A stretch of DNA of 64,000 nt from JAGXLC01 sp964585385 (lineage in GTDB: Bacteria; Bacteroidota; Bacteroidia; Bacteroidales; UBA12077), in contig CAZPDP010000016.1 of the NCBI GenBank assembly GCA_964585385.1, positions 1-64,000 on the forward strand, written 5' to 3'. Below, piece by piece: positions 36,992 through 44,958 of the stretch. A program made the translations under genes and the position numbers. How positions within the stretch are numbered: position 1 is the stretch's first letter; the number at the start of each line of letters is the position of its first letter. The notes beneath the pieces are model-generated. The model searched no databases and had not been told where the DNA came from. It worked only from the letters and a program-made list of their open reading frames with translations.

Positions 36992-37927
36992 TTAGTCTAA
37001 TGATTTTCTGGACCAAAGTCCTCCCAGGATTAATCCGGCTAATATGTGCCATATTCCCCACCATGCTGCAATAAAAGCCATTCCTCCAAGCCCATCGAAT
37101 AAGTTTGGATTAAAAATTAACACAAGGGCAAGACCTGAATTCTGAATTCCGGTCTCTATAGTGATAGAACGGCGATCCTTCCTTGTTGTTTTGAAGAAAG
37201 AGCTGAATGAAAATCCTGTAAGAAGGGCCAGACCGTTGTGCAGGAGAACAAGCAGGAATATCAGATGGATATATTTTATAAAATATTCGTAGTTATTGGA
37301 AAATGCAACAATGACAAAACCCGCAAAGATCAATATGGATATGGTTTTAATCGGTTTTTTAATTATTTCAGTGAGTTTAGGGAGCTTTCTTGAAAATAAC
37401 ATACCTGCCACAATAGGTATGCCCAGGAGAATAATAACTGTCCTCAGCATGTGGAAAGGGTTCACTTCAATAGGCATAATTATATCCGAAGCTTTTTCAT
37501 ACAAACCGCCCCACAAAGCAAAGTTGAAAGGGGTAAGGAAAATGGAACCGATGGTGGCAACGGCTGTCAGTGTTACCGACAAAGCAATGTTTCCTTTTGC
37601 CAGGCTGGAAATGAAATTGGAGATGTTGCCACCAGGACAGGATGCTACAAGTATCATGCCCAGTGCAACACTGGCCGTCGGTTGAATAATCCAGGTGAGT
37701 AAGAAAGTAATCAGGGGAAGCAGAAAAAACTGTGATAAAAACCCCAGAATCAGCGGTTTTGGTTTTTTGGCTATTTCTTTAAAATGACTGAGGTCAATTT
37801 CCAGGGCAACCCCAAACATGATAAAAGCAAGAGTGATATTGAGAAAGAAAAGGCCGGAAGGGCTGAAATTTAATTGTACCTCGTCTAAAACCTGTAGGGC
37901 ATCTTGCATAATATTTTTAATTGACAA
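36992..37927 (-). CDS. Bile acid:sodium symporter family (BASS) transporter
   Basis: A 311-residue protein with about ten TM helices. Family signatures are LAFIMFGVALEIDLSHF, SCPGGNISNFISSLAKGNIALSVTLTA (the crossover and sodium-binding region) and GIQNSGLALVL. It imports an organic anion with sodium; the substrate cannot be told, and pantoate, keto acids or bile-acid-like compounds are options. It precedes the PlsC-like gene. Confidence 0.85.
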   Translation of the reverse strand: MSIKNIMQDALQVLDEVQLNFSPSGLFFLNITLAFIMFGVALEIDLSHFKEIAKKPKPLILGFLSQFFLLPLITFLLTWIIQPTASVALGMILVASCPGGNISNFISSLAKGNIALSVTLTAVATIGSIFLTPFNFALWGGLYEKASDIIMPIEVNPFHMLRTVIILLGIPIVAGMLFSRKLPKLTEIIKKPIKTISILIFAGFVIVAFSNNYEYFIKYIHLIFLLVLLHNGLALLTGFSFSSFFKTTRKDRRSITIETGIQNSGLALVLIFNPNLFDGLGGMAFIAAWWGIWHILAGLILGGLWSRKSLD

Positions 37928-38036
37928 AAATAAAATTTTTTTTTACCTGACAGTCATCTGCTTTAAGCCTTTTTGAATCAGGTGGATACTGGTATGTGGA
38001 AACTTTGGTTAAAAAGCTTATTGATAAAGAGATAGA

Positions 38037-38534
38037 CTAAATATTGGAATTGTATTGGTTTCTCAGAGAGTCTATTTTTTCCCGGAAAGTAGTGTCAGCT
38101 TTTAGTTTCAGGAGTATCTGGCCATATTTTCTTTTGTCGAATTGATGCTCAAAAAATAACCGGTCCATTTTTTGCAAAACCTGCTCTTTATTTTCCCTGA
38201 TGGCTTTTTTGATGTTTTTATATTTTGACATTTCACCCGCTTCAGTATCAATTTGAAAATTCAAACGATTAGCGGCAGAAATAGTCTCATAACGACTTAG
38301 TTCCATGCCATGTTCTTCTACAATTTCTATGATTTTTAAATTGTGCTGTGCTTCCAGCTCTACCATTTGTTCGTATATCTGAACAAATTTTTGCAAATCA
38401 CTTTCTTTCAGGTTAAGATTTTCCGTTTCAGGTGTATTCATCTGCTCTCTGCCGAACATGGTCTGCTGCGACCACAGCGAACCTGAAAAACAGATAAGAA
38501 ATACGAATGCAATTATAAAACCTTTGTAAAACAT
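38037..38534 (-). CDS. Secreted helical protein (DUF4168-like)
   Basis: A 165-residue protein with a signal peptide (cleavage near LWSQQ) and an otherwise all-helical, charged sequence: LQKFVQIYEQMVELEAQHNLKIIEIVEEHGM then KYKNIKKAIRENKEQVLQKM. It resembles DUF4168 periplasmic proteins, though I cannot be sure. It is a lone gene. Confidence 0.6.
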   Translation of the reverse strand: MFYKGFIIAFVFLICFSGSLWSQQTMFGREQMNTPETENLNLKESDLQKFVQIYEQMVELEAQHNLKIIEIVEEHGMELSRYETISAANRLNFQIDTEAGEMSKYKNIKKAIRENKEQVLQKMDRLFFEHQFDKRKYGQILLKLKADTTFREKIDSLRNQYNSNI

Positions 38535-38570
38535 AACTTCTGTATTCGCTTTGATTTATTTAATTATACC

Positions 38571-38780
38571 TTAGCCCGAATAATTAACTTCGTTGAGGGC
38601 TTCGCCGTTCATGAATTATTCCTATCTCCGATAACGACTAAGATTACCTTCTGTGAGCTCACTTCGTTTCGGTTCCCTTAAATTTTTCACAAAAATTTAA
38701 AGTTTCCCGAATTAAGTTCGGGACAGGCTATCTAAGTCGGCATCGCCTTCCGTAGCCGCTAAGGCGGAGCAAGTATTAAC
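38571..38780. repeat. Dispersed intergenic element, copy 2
   Basis: Lies in the 38535-39034 gap. It starts TTAGCCCGAA, contains the palindrome CCCGAATTAAGTTCGGG (38706-38722) and continues GGGACAGGCTATC, words shared with the 9701-9800 element. The rest of the gap (to 39034) is AT-rich leader before the permease gene, with no gene seen. Confidence 0.45.
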
Positions 38781-39034
38781 CTACATGTAATTCATAATTA
38801 TAAAAATTTATAAATAATGCAGGTTAAATATAGAAACGCATGAATGTAATAAATTTTATACAAATATCGGATATTTTTTCTGATTCTAAAAGCTTATTTG
38901 CTATCCTGAATTTGAAGGGGTGGAATGGAATTGCTGAATTTCAGAACATAGTTTTTGTTTTCGTTTTTTTATATTGGAACGCGGTTTCGGTTTTTTAAAG
39001 GGATTTTCTTAGTTTTACCTTATAAACAGGAATT

Positions 39035-39832
39035 ATGAGGCAATATAGTATCACTCATCTTATTTTTACGTTATTAGGAGGTTTGGTGCTATTTTTTATT
39101 ATAGCTCCGATTCTGGGTATGTTTATCCATACAGAATTCCCGGACCTTATGGAAACCGCAAGGGATAAAGAGGTGAGAAACAGTATCCGGCTAACTTTGT
39201 GGACTGCAGGACTCGGCACGCTCTTTTTTGCCCTTCTCTCTGTTCCTTTTGCCTATCTTCTGGCCAGGAATAATTTTCCACTAAAGAGGCTTGTATTAGG
39301 AATAATTGATTTGCCTGTTGTCATTCCTCATACCGCAGCCGGAATAGCCGTGCTTGGATTTATTTCAAGGGGGACTGTTGTAGGTAAGTCTGCCGAAGCT
39401 TTCGGAGTGAACCTGGTAGGACATCCTGTGGGGATAGCCCTTGCAATGGCCTTTGTAAGTATTCCTTTTCTGATAAATTCGGCCCGGGACGGCTTTGCTG
39501 GTGTGCCTGTCAGATTGGAACAGGCGGCAATGAACCTGGGCGCCTCACCGGTCAGGGTTTTTTTTACGATTTCTCTGCCCCTTGCCTGGCGGAGTATTGT
39601 CTCAGGCATGATCCTGATGTTCGCCAGGGGTATGAGTGAATTTGGGGCTGTGGTCATTGTGGCTTATCACCCGATGATAGCGCCGGTGCTCATTTATGAA
39701 CGTTTTGGGGCTTATGGGCTCAAATATGCCCGTCCTGTGGCTGTCCTGTTCATTATCGTCAGCCTGGCATTTTTTATCCTTTTGCGATTGTTATCAAAGA
39801 GAAACCATGCTGGAACTAAAGAATATTCATAA
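39035..39832 (+). CDS. wtpB: Tungstate/molybdate ABC transporter permease
   Basis: A 265-residue permease with five or six TM helices. The ATPase-coupling loop reads EQAAMNLGASPVRVFFTISLPLAWRSIVSG (EAA motif), and VVIPHTAAGIAVLGFISRGT and GMSEFGAVVIVAYHP are characteristic of ModB/WtpB. It works with WtpC encoded downstream (26-nt overlap) and presumably with the binding lipoprotein at 17613. It stands at the head of the metal-cofactor cluster. Confidence 0.88.
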   Translation: MRQYSITHLIFTLLGGLVLFFIIAPILGMFIHTEFPDLMETARDKEVRNSIRLTLWTAGLGTLFFALLSVPFAYLLARNNFPLKRLVLGIIDLPVVIPHTAAGIAVLGFISRGTVVGKSAEAFGVNLVGHPVGIALAMAFVSIPFLINSARDGFAGVPVRLEQAAMNLGASPVRVFFTISLPLAWRSIVSGMILMFARGMSEFGAVVIVAYHPMIAPVLIYERFGAYGLKYARPVAVLFIIVSLAFFILLRLLSKRNHAGTKEYS

Positions 39833-40865
39833 ATACTTTCAGGATTTTCTGATCAAAGACATCAACCTTACAGTCAATAAGGGTGATTATTATATTATTC
39901 TGGGAAAATCCGGCTCCGGAAAAACCATTTTGCTCGAAACCATTGCAGGTATACTTTCAGCGGATAAAGGGGAGATTTGGCTGAATAACAAAGACATTGC
40001 TCATTCAAAGATACAGGAACGAAAAGTAGGCCTTGTTTTCCAGGACTATGCTGTATTTCCGCATAAAACTGTTTTTCAGAACATCGCCTATGCATTGAGG
40101 AAAAAGAAAACCCGAAGGGCATTAAAAGATGAGGTGCATGAATTGGCCCGCAGAACGGGAGTAGAACACTTGCTGCACCGCTACCCTGATTCCTTGTCAG
40201 GTGGTGAAGTACAACGTACTGTGCTTGCCCGGGCTCTCGCATTAGAGCCTGAAATCCTTCTCCTCGATGAGCCCCTGACATCCCTGGATGTTCAATATAA
40301 AAAAGAATTGCAGGCTTTGTTGAGAAAGTTGAATGAGGAAGGACAGACCATCATTCATGTAACGCACGATTACGAGGAAGCCCTTGCTTTGGCCAACAGG
40401 GTGGCCGTGATGAATGATGGGGAAGTCGTCCAGGAAGGAGAAGTACACGAAGTTTTCAGAAATCCCCGCAATAAATTTATTGCCGATTTTGTGGGTATCC
40501 GCAATTTTTTTGTCGCTGATATTGAGCCATTGCCTGATTCTTCATATATAAAAGCCCAAGTCAGCAGAAATATCAGTTTTTATACCACAGGAACGGTTTC
40601 CCGGGAAGAAAAGAAAGTGGTTATTATAGATGCCAGTGGCATTATCATATCTGAATATCAGATTAAATCGACTGCCCTGAATAACTTTTCCGGAGTGATA
40701 AAAGATGTGATTCCAATAGTTCAGGGGCTTGAGATTATTGTAGATATAGGAGTTGATATGGCAGTCATCATTACTGAGGAGAGCTACCAGAGACTTTCTT
40801 TGAGCAAGGGCAGAACCGTATGGATAAGTTTTAAGGCTTCCTCGGTGCATATTCAGGACTATTGA
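39807..40865 (+). CDS. wtpC: Tungstate/molybdate ABC transporter ATPase
   Basis: A 352-residue ATPase, starting at MLELKNIHKYFQ; the longer reading frame upstream lies inside the permease gene. Walker A GKSGSGKT, Q-loop VFQDYAVFPH, signature LSGGEVQR, Walker B ILLLDEPLTSLD and the switch HVTHD are all intact. The C-terminal TOBE/MOP-like domain (about 240-352) probably binds the oxyanion and gives feedback inhibition. It overlaps wtpB by 26 nt, so the two are coupled. Confidence 0.88.
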   Translation: MLELKNIHKYFQDFLIKDINLTVNKGDYYIILGKSGSGKTILLETIAGILSADKGEIWLNNKDIAHSKIQERKVGLVFQDYAVFPHKTVFQNIAYALRKKKTRRALKDEVHELARRTGVEHLLHRYPDSLSGGEVQRTVLARALALEPEILLLDEPLTSLDVQYKKELQALLRKLNEEGQTIIHVTHDYEEALALANRVAVMNDGEVVQEGEVHEVFRNPRNKFIADFVGIRNFFVADIEPLPDSSYIKAQVSRNISFYTTGTVSREEKKVVIIDASGIIISEYQIKSTALNNFSGVIKDVIPIVQGLEIIVDIGVDMAVIITEESYQRLSLSKGRTVWISFKASSVHIQDY

Positions 40866-41018
40866 GACTGAATATAAATTACAACCGTTTGCAGCAGATT
40901 GGCCTGATTTTTTTTCTTTTAAAATACCCGGCTTTCCTATTATATTCTTATTTATAACAGCCGGGATTTAATAAGTAGAAAATTTTCTTTACTTTTAGCT
41001 AAAAAGTTTCGCATTCTT

Positions 41019-41573
41019 ATGGCTGATAAATATTCAAATGTATTGTTGATAGGAGGGAATGCCCGTAAGATAGGCAAAACCTCCTTTATCTGTAATATCC
41101 TCCAGGCTCTCGGGCAGGAGCATCCCATTGTTGCCCTGAAGATTTCTTTATATACTGATATTTCTGATCTGCAGGCACACTATGAGTTGGAACCAGGAGA
41201 GGAATATTATGAAATCCGTGAAACAAAATCTTCCGGGAAAAAGGACTCTTCAAGGTATGTGGATGCCGGTGCGATGGAAGGTTGGTTTATTGCTGCGATG
41301 GAGAATGAAAATTCTGTAAAAAAGATACTCGAACAAGTAGACTTTTTGACAGAAACAGGACGAATGATTGTTATGGAATCGAACAGGATTCGCAAAAGTA
41401 TTGAACCCGGATTATTTATTATGGTTAACCAGAAAGAGAAAGAAGATAAATCCGGTGCTACATCTTTTCAGCAAATGAGCGATATGATTGTTGAGCCTGA
41501 AAGCGATGAATTTCATGGCATTAAAGATTATCTTTCAATCGAAGAAAAGGAATGGATTCTGAAAAGAGAATGA
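41019..41573 (+). CDS. MobB-like P-loop protein
   Basis: A 184-residue P-loop NTPase: LLIGGNARKIGKTSFICNIL near the N-terminus holds GxxxxGKT. It lacks other hallmark motifs, but size and place at the head of the moeA-moaA-moaC operon suit a MobB-type adaptor in cofactor delivery. The stop is 3 nt before moeA. Other P-loop roles cannot be excluded. Confidence 0.55.
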   Translation: MADKYSNVLLIGGNARKIGKTSFICNILQALGQEHPIVALKISLYTDISDLQAHYELEPGEEYYEIRETKSSGKKDSSRYVDAGAMEGWFIAAMENENSVKKILEQVDFLTETGRMIVMESNRIRKSIEPGLFIMVNQKEKEDKSGATSFQQMSDMIVEPESDEFHGIKDYLSIEEKEWILKRE

Positions 41574-41576
41574 TCT

Positions 41577-42749
41577 ATGATAAGTTTCGAAAAAGCATTA
41601 AATATTGCACTAAAAAATAGCATTAGATTAGAGAAAGAAAATGTTTCTTTACAAGATGCATTATACCGTGTACTGGCAGAAGAGGTTCAGGCAGACCGGG
41701 ATATGCCCCCCTTCAATAAATCCGCAGTGGACGGTTATGCATGTAAGGCTCCTGAAGATAACCAAACACTAAGAGTAACCGAGACCATCCCGGCCGGAAA
41801 AACCCCTGCTAAAGCAATAAAGCCCGGAACATGTTCTAAAATTATGACAGGAGCTGAAGTGCCTGCAGGGGCAGACTGGGTGGTTATGGTCGAAGATATT
41901 CAGGAAGTAGGTGGAAATACTATAAAGATACTTAATAAAGGACGAAAGTCTAATATTGCAAAGAAAGCAGAAGATTTAAAAAAAGGAGAAAAAGTTCTGT
42001 CTTCCGGAACGTTTCTGAGACCCAAGCACATTGGTATTCTCGCTTCTTTTGGAATTTCGGATCCGGCGGTCTTTAAACAACCCGCCGTAAATATTATTCC
42101 TACAGGAAATGAACTGGTTGAGCCTGGTCAAGTACCTGGAAAGGGTGAAATCAGAAATTCAAATGCATCCCAGTTGCTGGCCCAGTTCAGATCTGCAGGG
42201 ATTAATGCCCATTACCAGGGAATTGTTTCTGATAAAAAGGACAACGTCAGGGAGGTGTTGTCTCATTCTGCACGAGATTATACGCTTACTGTATTAACGG
42301 GTGGTGTTTCAATGGGCGATTACGACTTTGTTCCTGGTATGATGGAAAAAGCAGGGATTGAAATTCTTTTTCATAAGATAGCTATAAAACCAGGCAAACC
42401 AACAATTCTAGGAAGAAAAAAGGATCATCTCGTAATAGGTTTGCCCGGCAATCCTGTTTCAACTTTTTTGCAGTTTGAATTGTTGATCAAACCAGTCTTA
42501 TTCAAAATGATGGGAGCAACTTATGCCCCGGTGCAGATAAAATTGCCCCTGGGGGAAGACCTTAAATCCAAAAGAGATAACCGTGATAGCTGGAAGCCGG
42601 TTCAGATAATTGAAGGTAAAATTTATTCGTTAGATTATCACGGTTCCGGTCATTTGCACGTATTGCAAAAAACAGACGGTTTTATATGTATAAAAGCCGA
42701 AACAGAGCGGATAGAAAAGAATACAATGATAGATGTACGACAGTTTTAA
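41577..42749 (+). CDS. moeA: Molybdopterin molybdenumtransferase
   Basis: A 390-residue MoeA inserting molybdenum or tungsten into adenylylated molybdopterin. Blocks seen: DMPPFNKSAVDGYA (about 43-56), IMTGAEVPAGADWVV, IIPTGNELVEPG, LTGGVSMGDYDFVP and KPGKPTILG, with LPGNPVSTFLQFE. All four MoeA domains, including the C-terminal beta barrel, appear present. It overlaps moaA by 17 nt. Confidence 0.92.
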   Translation: MISFEKALNIALKNSIRLEKENVSLQDALYRVLAEEVQADRDMPPFNKSAVDGYACKAPEDNQTLRVTETIPAGKTPAKAIKPGTCSKIMTGAEVPAGADWVVMVEDIQEVGGNTIKILNKGRKSNIAKKAEDLKKGEKVLSSGTFLRPKHIGILASFGISDPAVFKQPAVNIIPTGNELVEPGQVPGKGEIRNSNASQLLAQFRSAGINAHYQGIVSDKKDNVREVLSHSARDYTLTVLTGGVSMGDYDFVPGMMEKAGIEILFHKIAIKPGKPTILGRKKDHLVIGLPGNPVSTFLQFELLIKPVLFKMMGATYAPVQIKLPLGEDLKSKRDNRDSWKPVQIIEGKIYSLDYHGSGHLHVLQKTDGFICIKAETERIEKNTMIDVRQF

Positions 42750-43533
42750 CCGACATATCAATTATTTGAGAATTTCTGTAACAGACAAATGCAATCTGAG
42801 ATGCCTCTATTGTATGCCTGCAGAAGGGATTCAGCTGCTGCGACATGAAGACATTTTATCGTTTGAAGAAATTGTGGAGATTGTGGAGTATGCTGTCAGG
42901 AATGGAATTACCAAAATCCGGTTGACAGGAGGAGAGCCCCTGGTGCGGAGAGGTATAATCAACCTGGTGAAAATGATTGGTGAAATAAAAGGCTTAGAAG
43001 ATTTTTCCATGACTACAAACGGTGTATTCCTTGGTAAATATGCGATAAATCTTGCCAAAGCAGGGTTGAACAGGGTAAACGTTAGTCTGGATACCTTAGA
43101 TCCTCAAAAATATTCAGAAATCACCCGGGGCGGGGATATCAAAAACGTTCTGAGAGGATTAGAGGAGGCAAAAAAAGCAGGCTTGACTCCTGTAAAAGTA
43201 AATATGGTAGTTGGTGAATATACCGGTGAAGAGGATAAATTTGCGTTAAGAGAATATTGTGAGGCCCATGGGTTTGAGTTGCGGTTTATCCAGAAAATGG
43301 ATTTGAGCAAAGGGGAGTTTTCGGTTGTAGAAGGTGGTATGGGCGGGGATTGCCCTAAATGTAACAGGTTGAGGGTTACCTCTAATGGTTTTTTAAAACC
43401 TTGTCTTTTCAATGATATTGCTTACAACATCCGGGAGCTGGGTGTTGAGAAAGCTTTTAAGCAGGCCCTGGATAACAAACCCCGTGCTGGTACCAAGAGT
43501 TCCAGGTGTACTTTTTATAGTGTAGGTGGATAA
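42733..43533 (+). CDS. moaA: GTP 3',8-cyclase, compact form
   Basis: A 266-residue radical SAM enzyme making the first cyclised intermediate of molybdopterin from GTP. The SAM cluster is C20-x3-C24-x2-C27; the second, substrate-binding cluster is C207, C210, C224 (CPKCNRLRVTSNGFLKPC). It keeps the essential C-terminal Gly-Gly. It is about 60 residues shorter than E. coli MoaA, the missing part being the segment between FIQKMDLSKG and the second cluster. It overlaps moaC by 8 nt. Confidence 0.9.
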   Translation: MYDSFNRHINYLRISVTDKCNLRCLYCMPAEGIQLLRHEDILSFEEIVEIVEYAVRNGITKIRLTGGEPLVRRGIINLVKMIGEIKGLEDFSMTTNGVFLGKYAINLAKAGLNRVNVSLDTLDPQKYSEITRGGDIKNVLRGLEEAKKAGLTPVKVNMVVGEYTGEEDKFALREYCEAHGFELRFIQKMDLSKGEFSVVEGGMGGDCPKCNRLRVTSNGFLKPCLFNDIAYNIRELGVEKAFKQALDNKPRAGTKSSRCTFYSVGG

Positions 43534-43996
43534 TTTGATTAATATGAGTAAACTCAGTCATACCGATAAGGAAGGCCGGCCAAGAATGGTGAATGTTGGC
43601 CAAAAGAATGATCAAAAGAGAACAGCGAAAGCAGAAGGGAGCATCAGGTTGCAAAATTCAACCATTGAGCTTATCCGGAACAATGAAATTGAAAAAGGCT
43701 CTGTGCTTACAGTAGCTGAAATTGCCGGAGTTCAGGCTGCTAAAAGAACCGGGGAGCTTATTCCCCTTTGCCATCCGTTGCAGCTCAGTCATGTGGAAGT
43801 AAATGCCAGGCTTACCGAGAATGGGGTTAAAGTAGAAAGCAAAGTAGAATATACGGGGAAAACCGGTGTTGAAATGGAAGCCCTGACGGCAGTGAATGTA
43901 GCTTTACTTACTGTTTATGATATGTGTAAGGCAGTGGATAAGGAGATGGTGCTGGAAGAAGTTAAATTAATCGAAAAGAGAAAAGAAGATTTATAG
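43526..43996 (+). CDS. moaC: Cyclic pyranopterin monophosphate synthase
   Basis: A 156-residue MoaC completing the MoaA step to cPMP. It shows SHTDKEGRPRMVNVGQK, LIPLCHPLQLSHVEV (catalytic His region) and YTGKTGVEMEALTAVNVALLTVYDMCKAVDKEM. The first ATG overlaps moaA; a second ATG at 43544 (MSKLSHTD) is equally plausible. The MOSC-MogA gene follows after 4 nt. Confidence 0.92.
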   Translation: MDNLINMSKLSHTDKEGRPRMVNVGQKNDQKRTAKAEGSIRLQNSTIELIRNNEIEKGSVLTVAEIAGVQAAKRTGELIPLCHPLQLSHVEVNARLTENGVKVESKVEYTGKTGVEMEALTAVNVALLTVYDMCKAVDKEMVLEEVKLIEKRKEDL

Positions 43997-44000
43997 AATT

Positions 44001-44945
44001 ATGGAAGCAAACCGGGAAATTATTGTCCGTTCAATAAATACATCGGAAAAGAAGGGTACCATAAAAAAACCTGTTGACTCGGGAAAACTGACTCTGGAGG
44101 GTTTGAAAGCCGATGCACATAGTGGTCCCTGGCACAGGCAGGTTAGCCTGATTTCCGTTGAAAGTCTCAGAAATTTTGAACCCATAGCAGGTCGCAAAAT
44201 TGATTTTGGGGAATTCGCTGAGAATATCACCCTCGAAGGAATTGACCTTACAAAAGTTGAGCTGCTTGACCGTTTCAGGGGAGGGGAGATTGAGCTGGAG
44301 GTCACCCAAATCGGTAAAAAATGCCATGGAGACAATTGCGTCATCTTCCGTGAGGTAGGGAAATGCGCCATGCCAAAAGAAGGCATTTTTTGCAGAGTCC
44401 TTAAAGCCGGAAATTTGAGTGTTAAAGATAAGCTTTCCTACGTTCCAAAAACTTTTAGCGCTTTTGTTGTTACTTTAAGCGACCGGGCTTCAAGGGGAGA
44501 ATATAAGGATAAAAGCGGGAATCTGATTAAACAAAAAGTGGAAGAATTGCTAAAGAAGAACTTCAGAAAATTCAATATTAAACATGAAATTATTCCAGAT
44601 AATCCGGGGGAATTAGAGAAGACCTTCGGAGAAGCGAAAAACCGGGAATTTGATTTGTTTATCACCACCGGGGGCACAGGAATTGGCAGCCGGGATATAA
44701 CTCCTGACACATTGCAGCCTGAGCTAGATAAAGAACTGCCAGGAATTATGGAAATGGCGAGGGTTAAATTTGGTGCAGGAAATTCTAATGCACTACTAAG
44801 CCGTTCGATAGCTGGAGTGTCAGGCAAAATGCTGGTCTATGCATTGCCCGGAAGCTCGAAAGCCGTAGAAGAATACCTGGAAATAATTCTTCCCACCATA
44901 CATCATAGTTACTATATGGTGAACGACCTGGATATCCACCATTAG
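44001..44945 (+). CDS. MOSC-MogA fusion protein
   Basis: A 314-residue two-domain protein. Residues about 1-140 are a MOSC domain (GLKADAHSGPWHRQVSLISVESL, FAENITLEGIDL, KKCHGDNC), a fold linked to sulfur/cofactor handling. Residues about 150-314 are MogA: VTLSDRASRGEYKDKSG, LFITTGGTGIGSRDITPD and PGSSKAVEEYL, which adenylylates molybdopterin before metal insertion by MoeA. It is last in the cofactor operon and ends 14 nt from the convergent phosphorylase gene. Confidence 0.88.
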   Translation: MEANREIIVRSINTSEKKGTIKKPVDSGKLTLEGLKADAHSGPWHRQVSLISVESLRNFEPIAGRKIDFGEFAENITLEGIDLTKVELLDRFRGGEIELEVTQIGKKCHGDNCVIFREVGKCAMPKEGIFCRVLKAGNLSVKDKLSYVPKTFSAFVVTLSDRASRGEYKDKSGNLIKQKVEELLKKNFRKFNIKHEIIPDNPGELEKTFGEAKNREFDLFITTGGTGIGSRDITPDTLQPELDKELPGIMEMARVKFGAGNSNALLSRSIAGVSGKMLVYALPGSSKAVEEYLEIILPTIHHSYYMVNDLDIHH

Positions 44946-44958
44946 TTCATTGTAGTTT

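Noticed and set aside
37960..38039. A short + strand open stretch ending TAA at 38039 that reads SGGYWYVETLVKKLIDKEID
   Set aside because: Only about 25 codons are open, no start codon is near and it overlaps the end of the next gene; it could be a gene remnant but I cannot tie it to any family.
39696..39806. Longer N-terminus for the WtpC ATPase
   Set aside because: The added residues overlap the permease gene in another frame and precede the normal ABC start MLELKNIHKYF.
40927..40965. CCCGGCT ... AGCCGGG inverted repeat before the MobB-like gene
   Set aside because: A 7-bp stem with a 25-base AT-rich loop is not convincing as terminator, riboswitch or molybdenum-sensing RNA.
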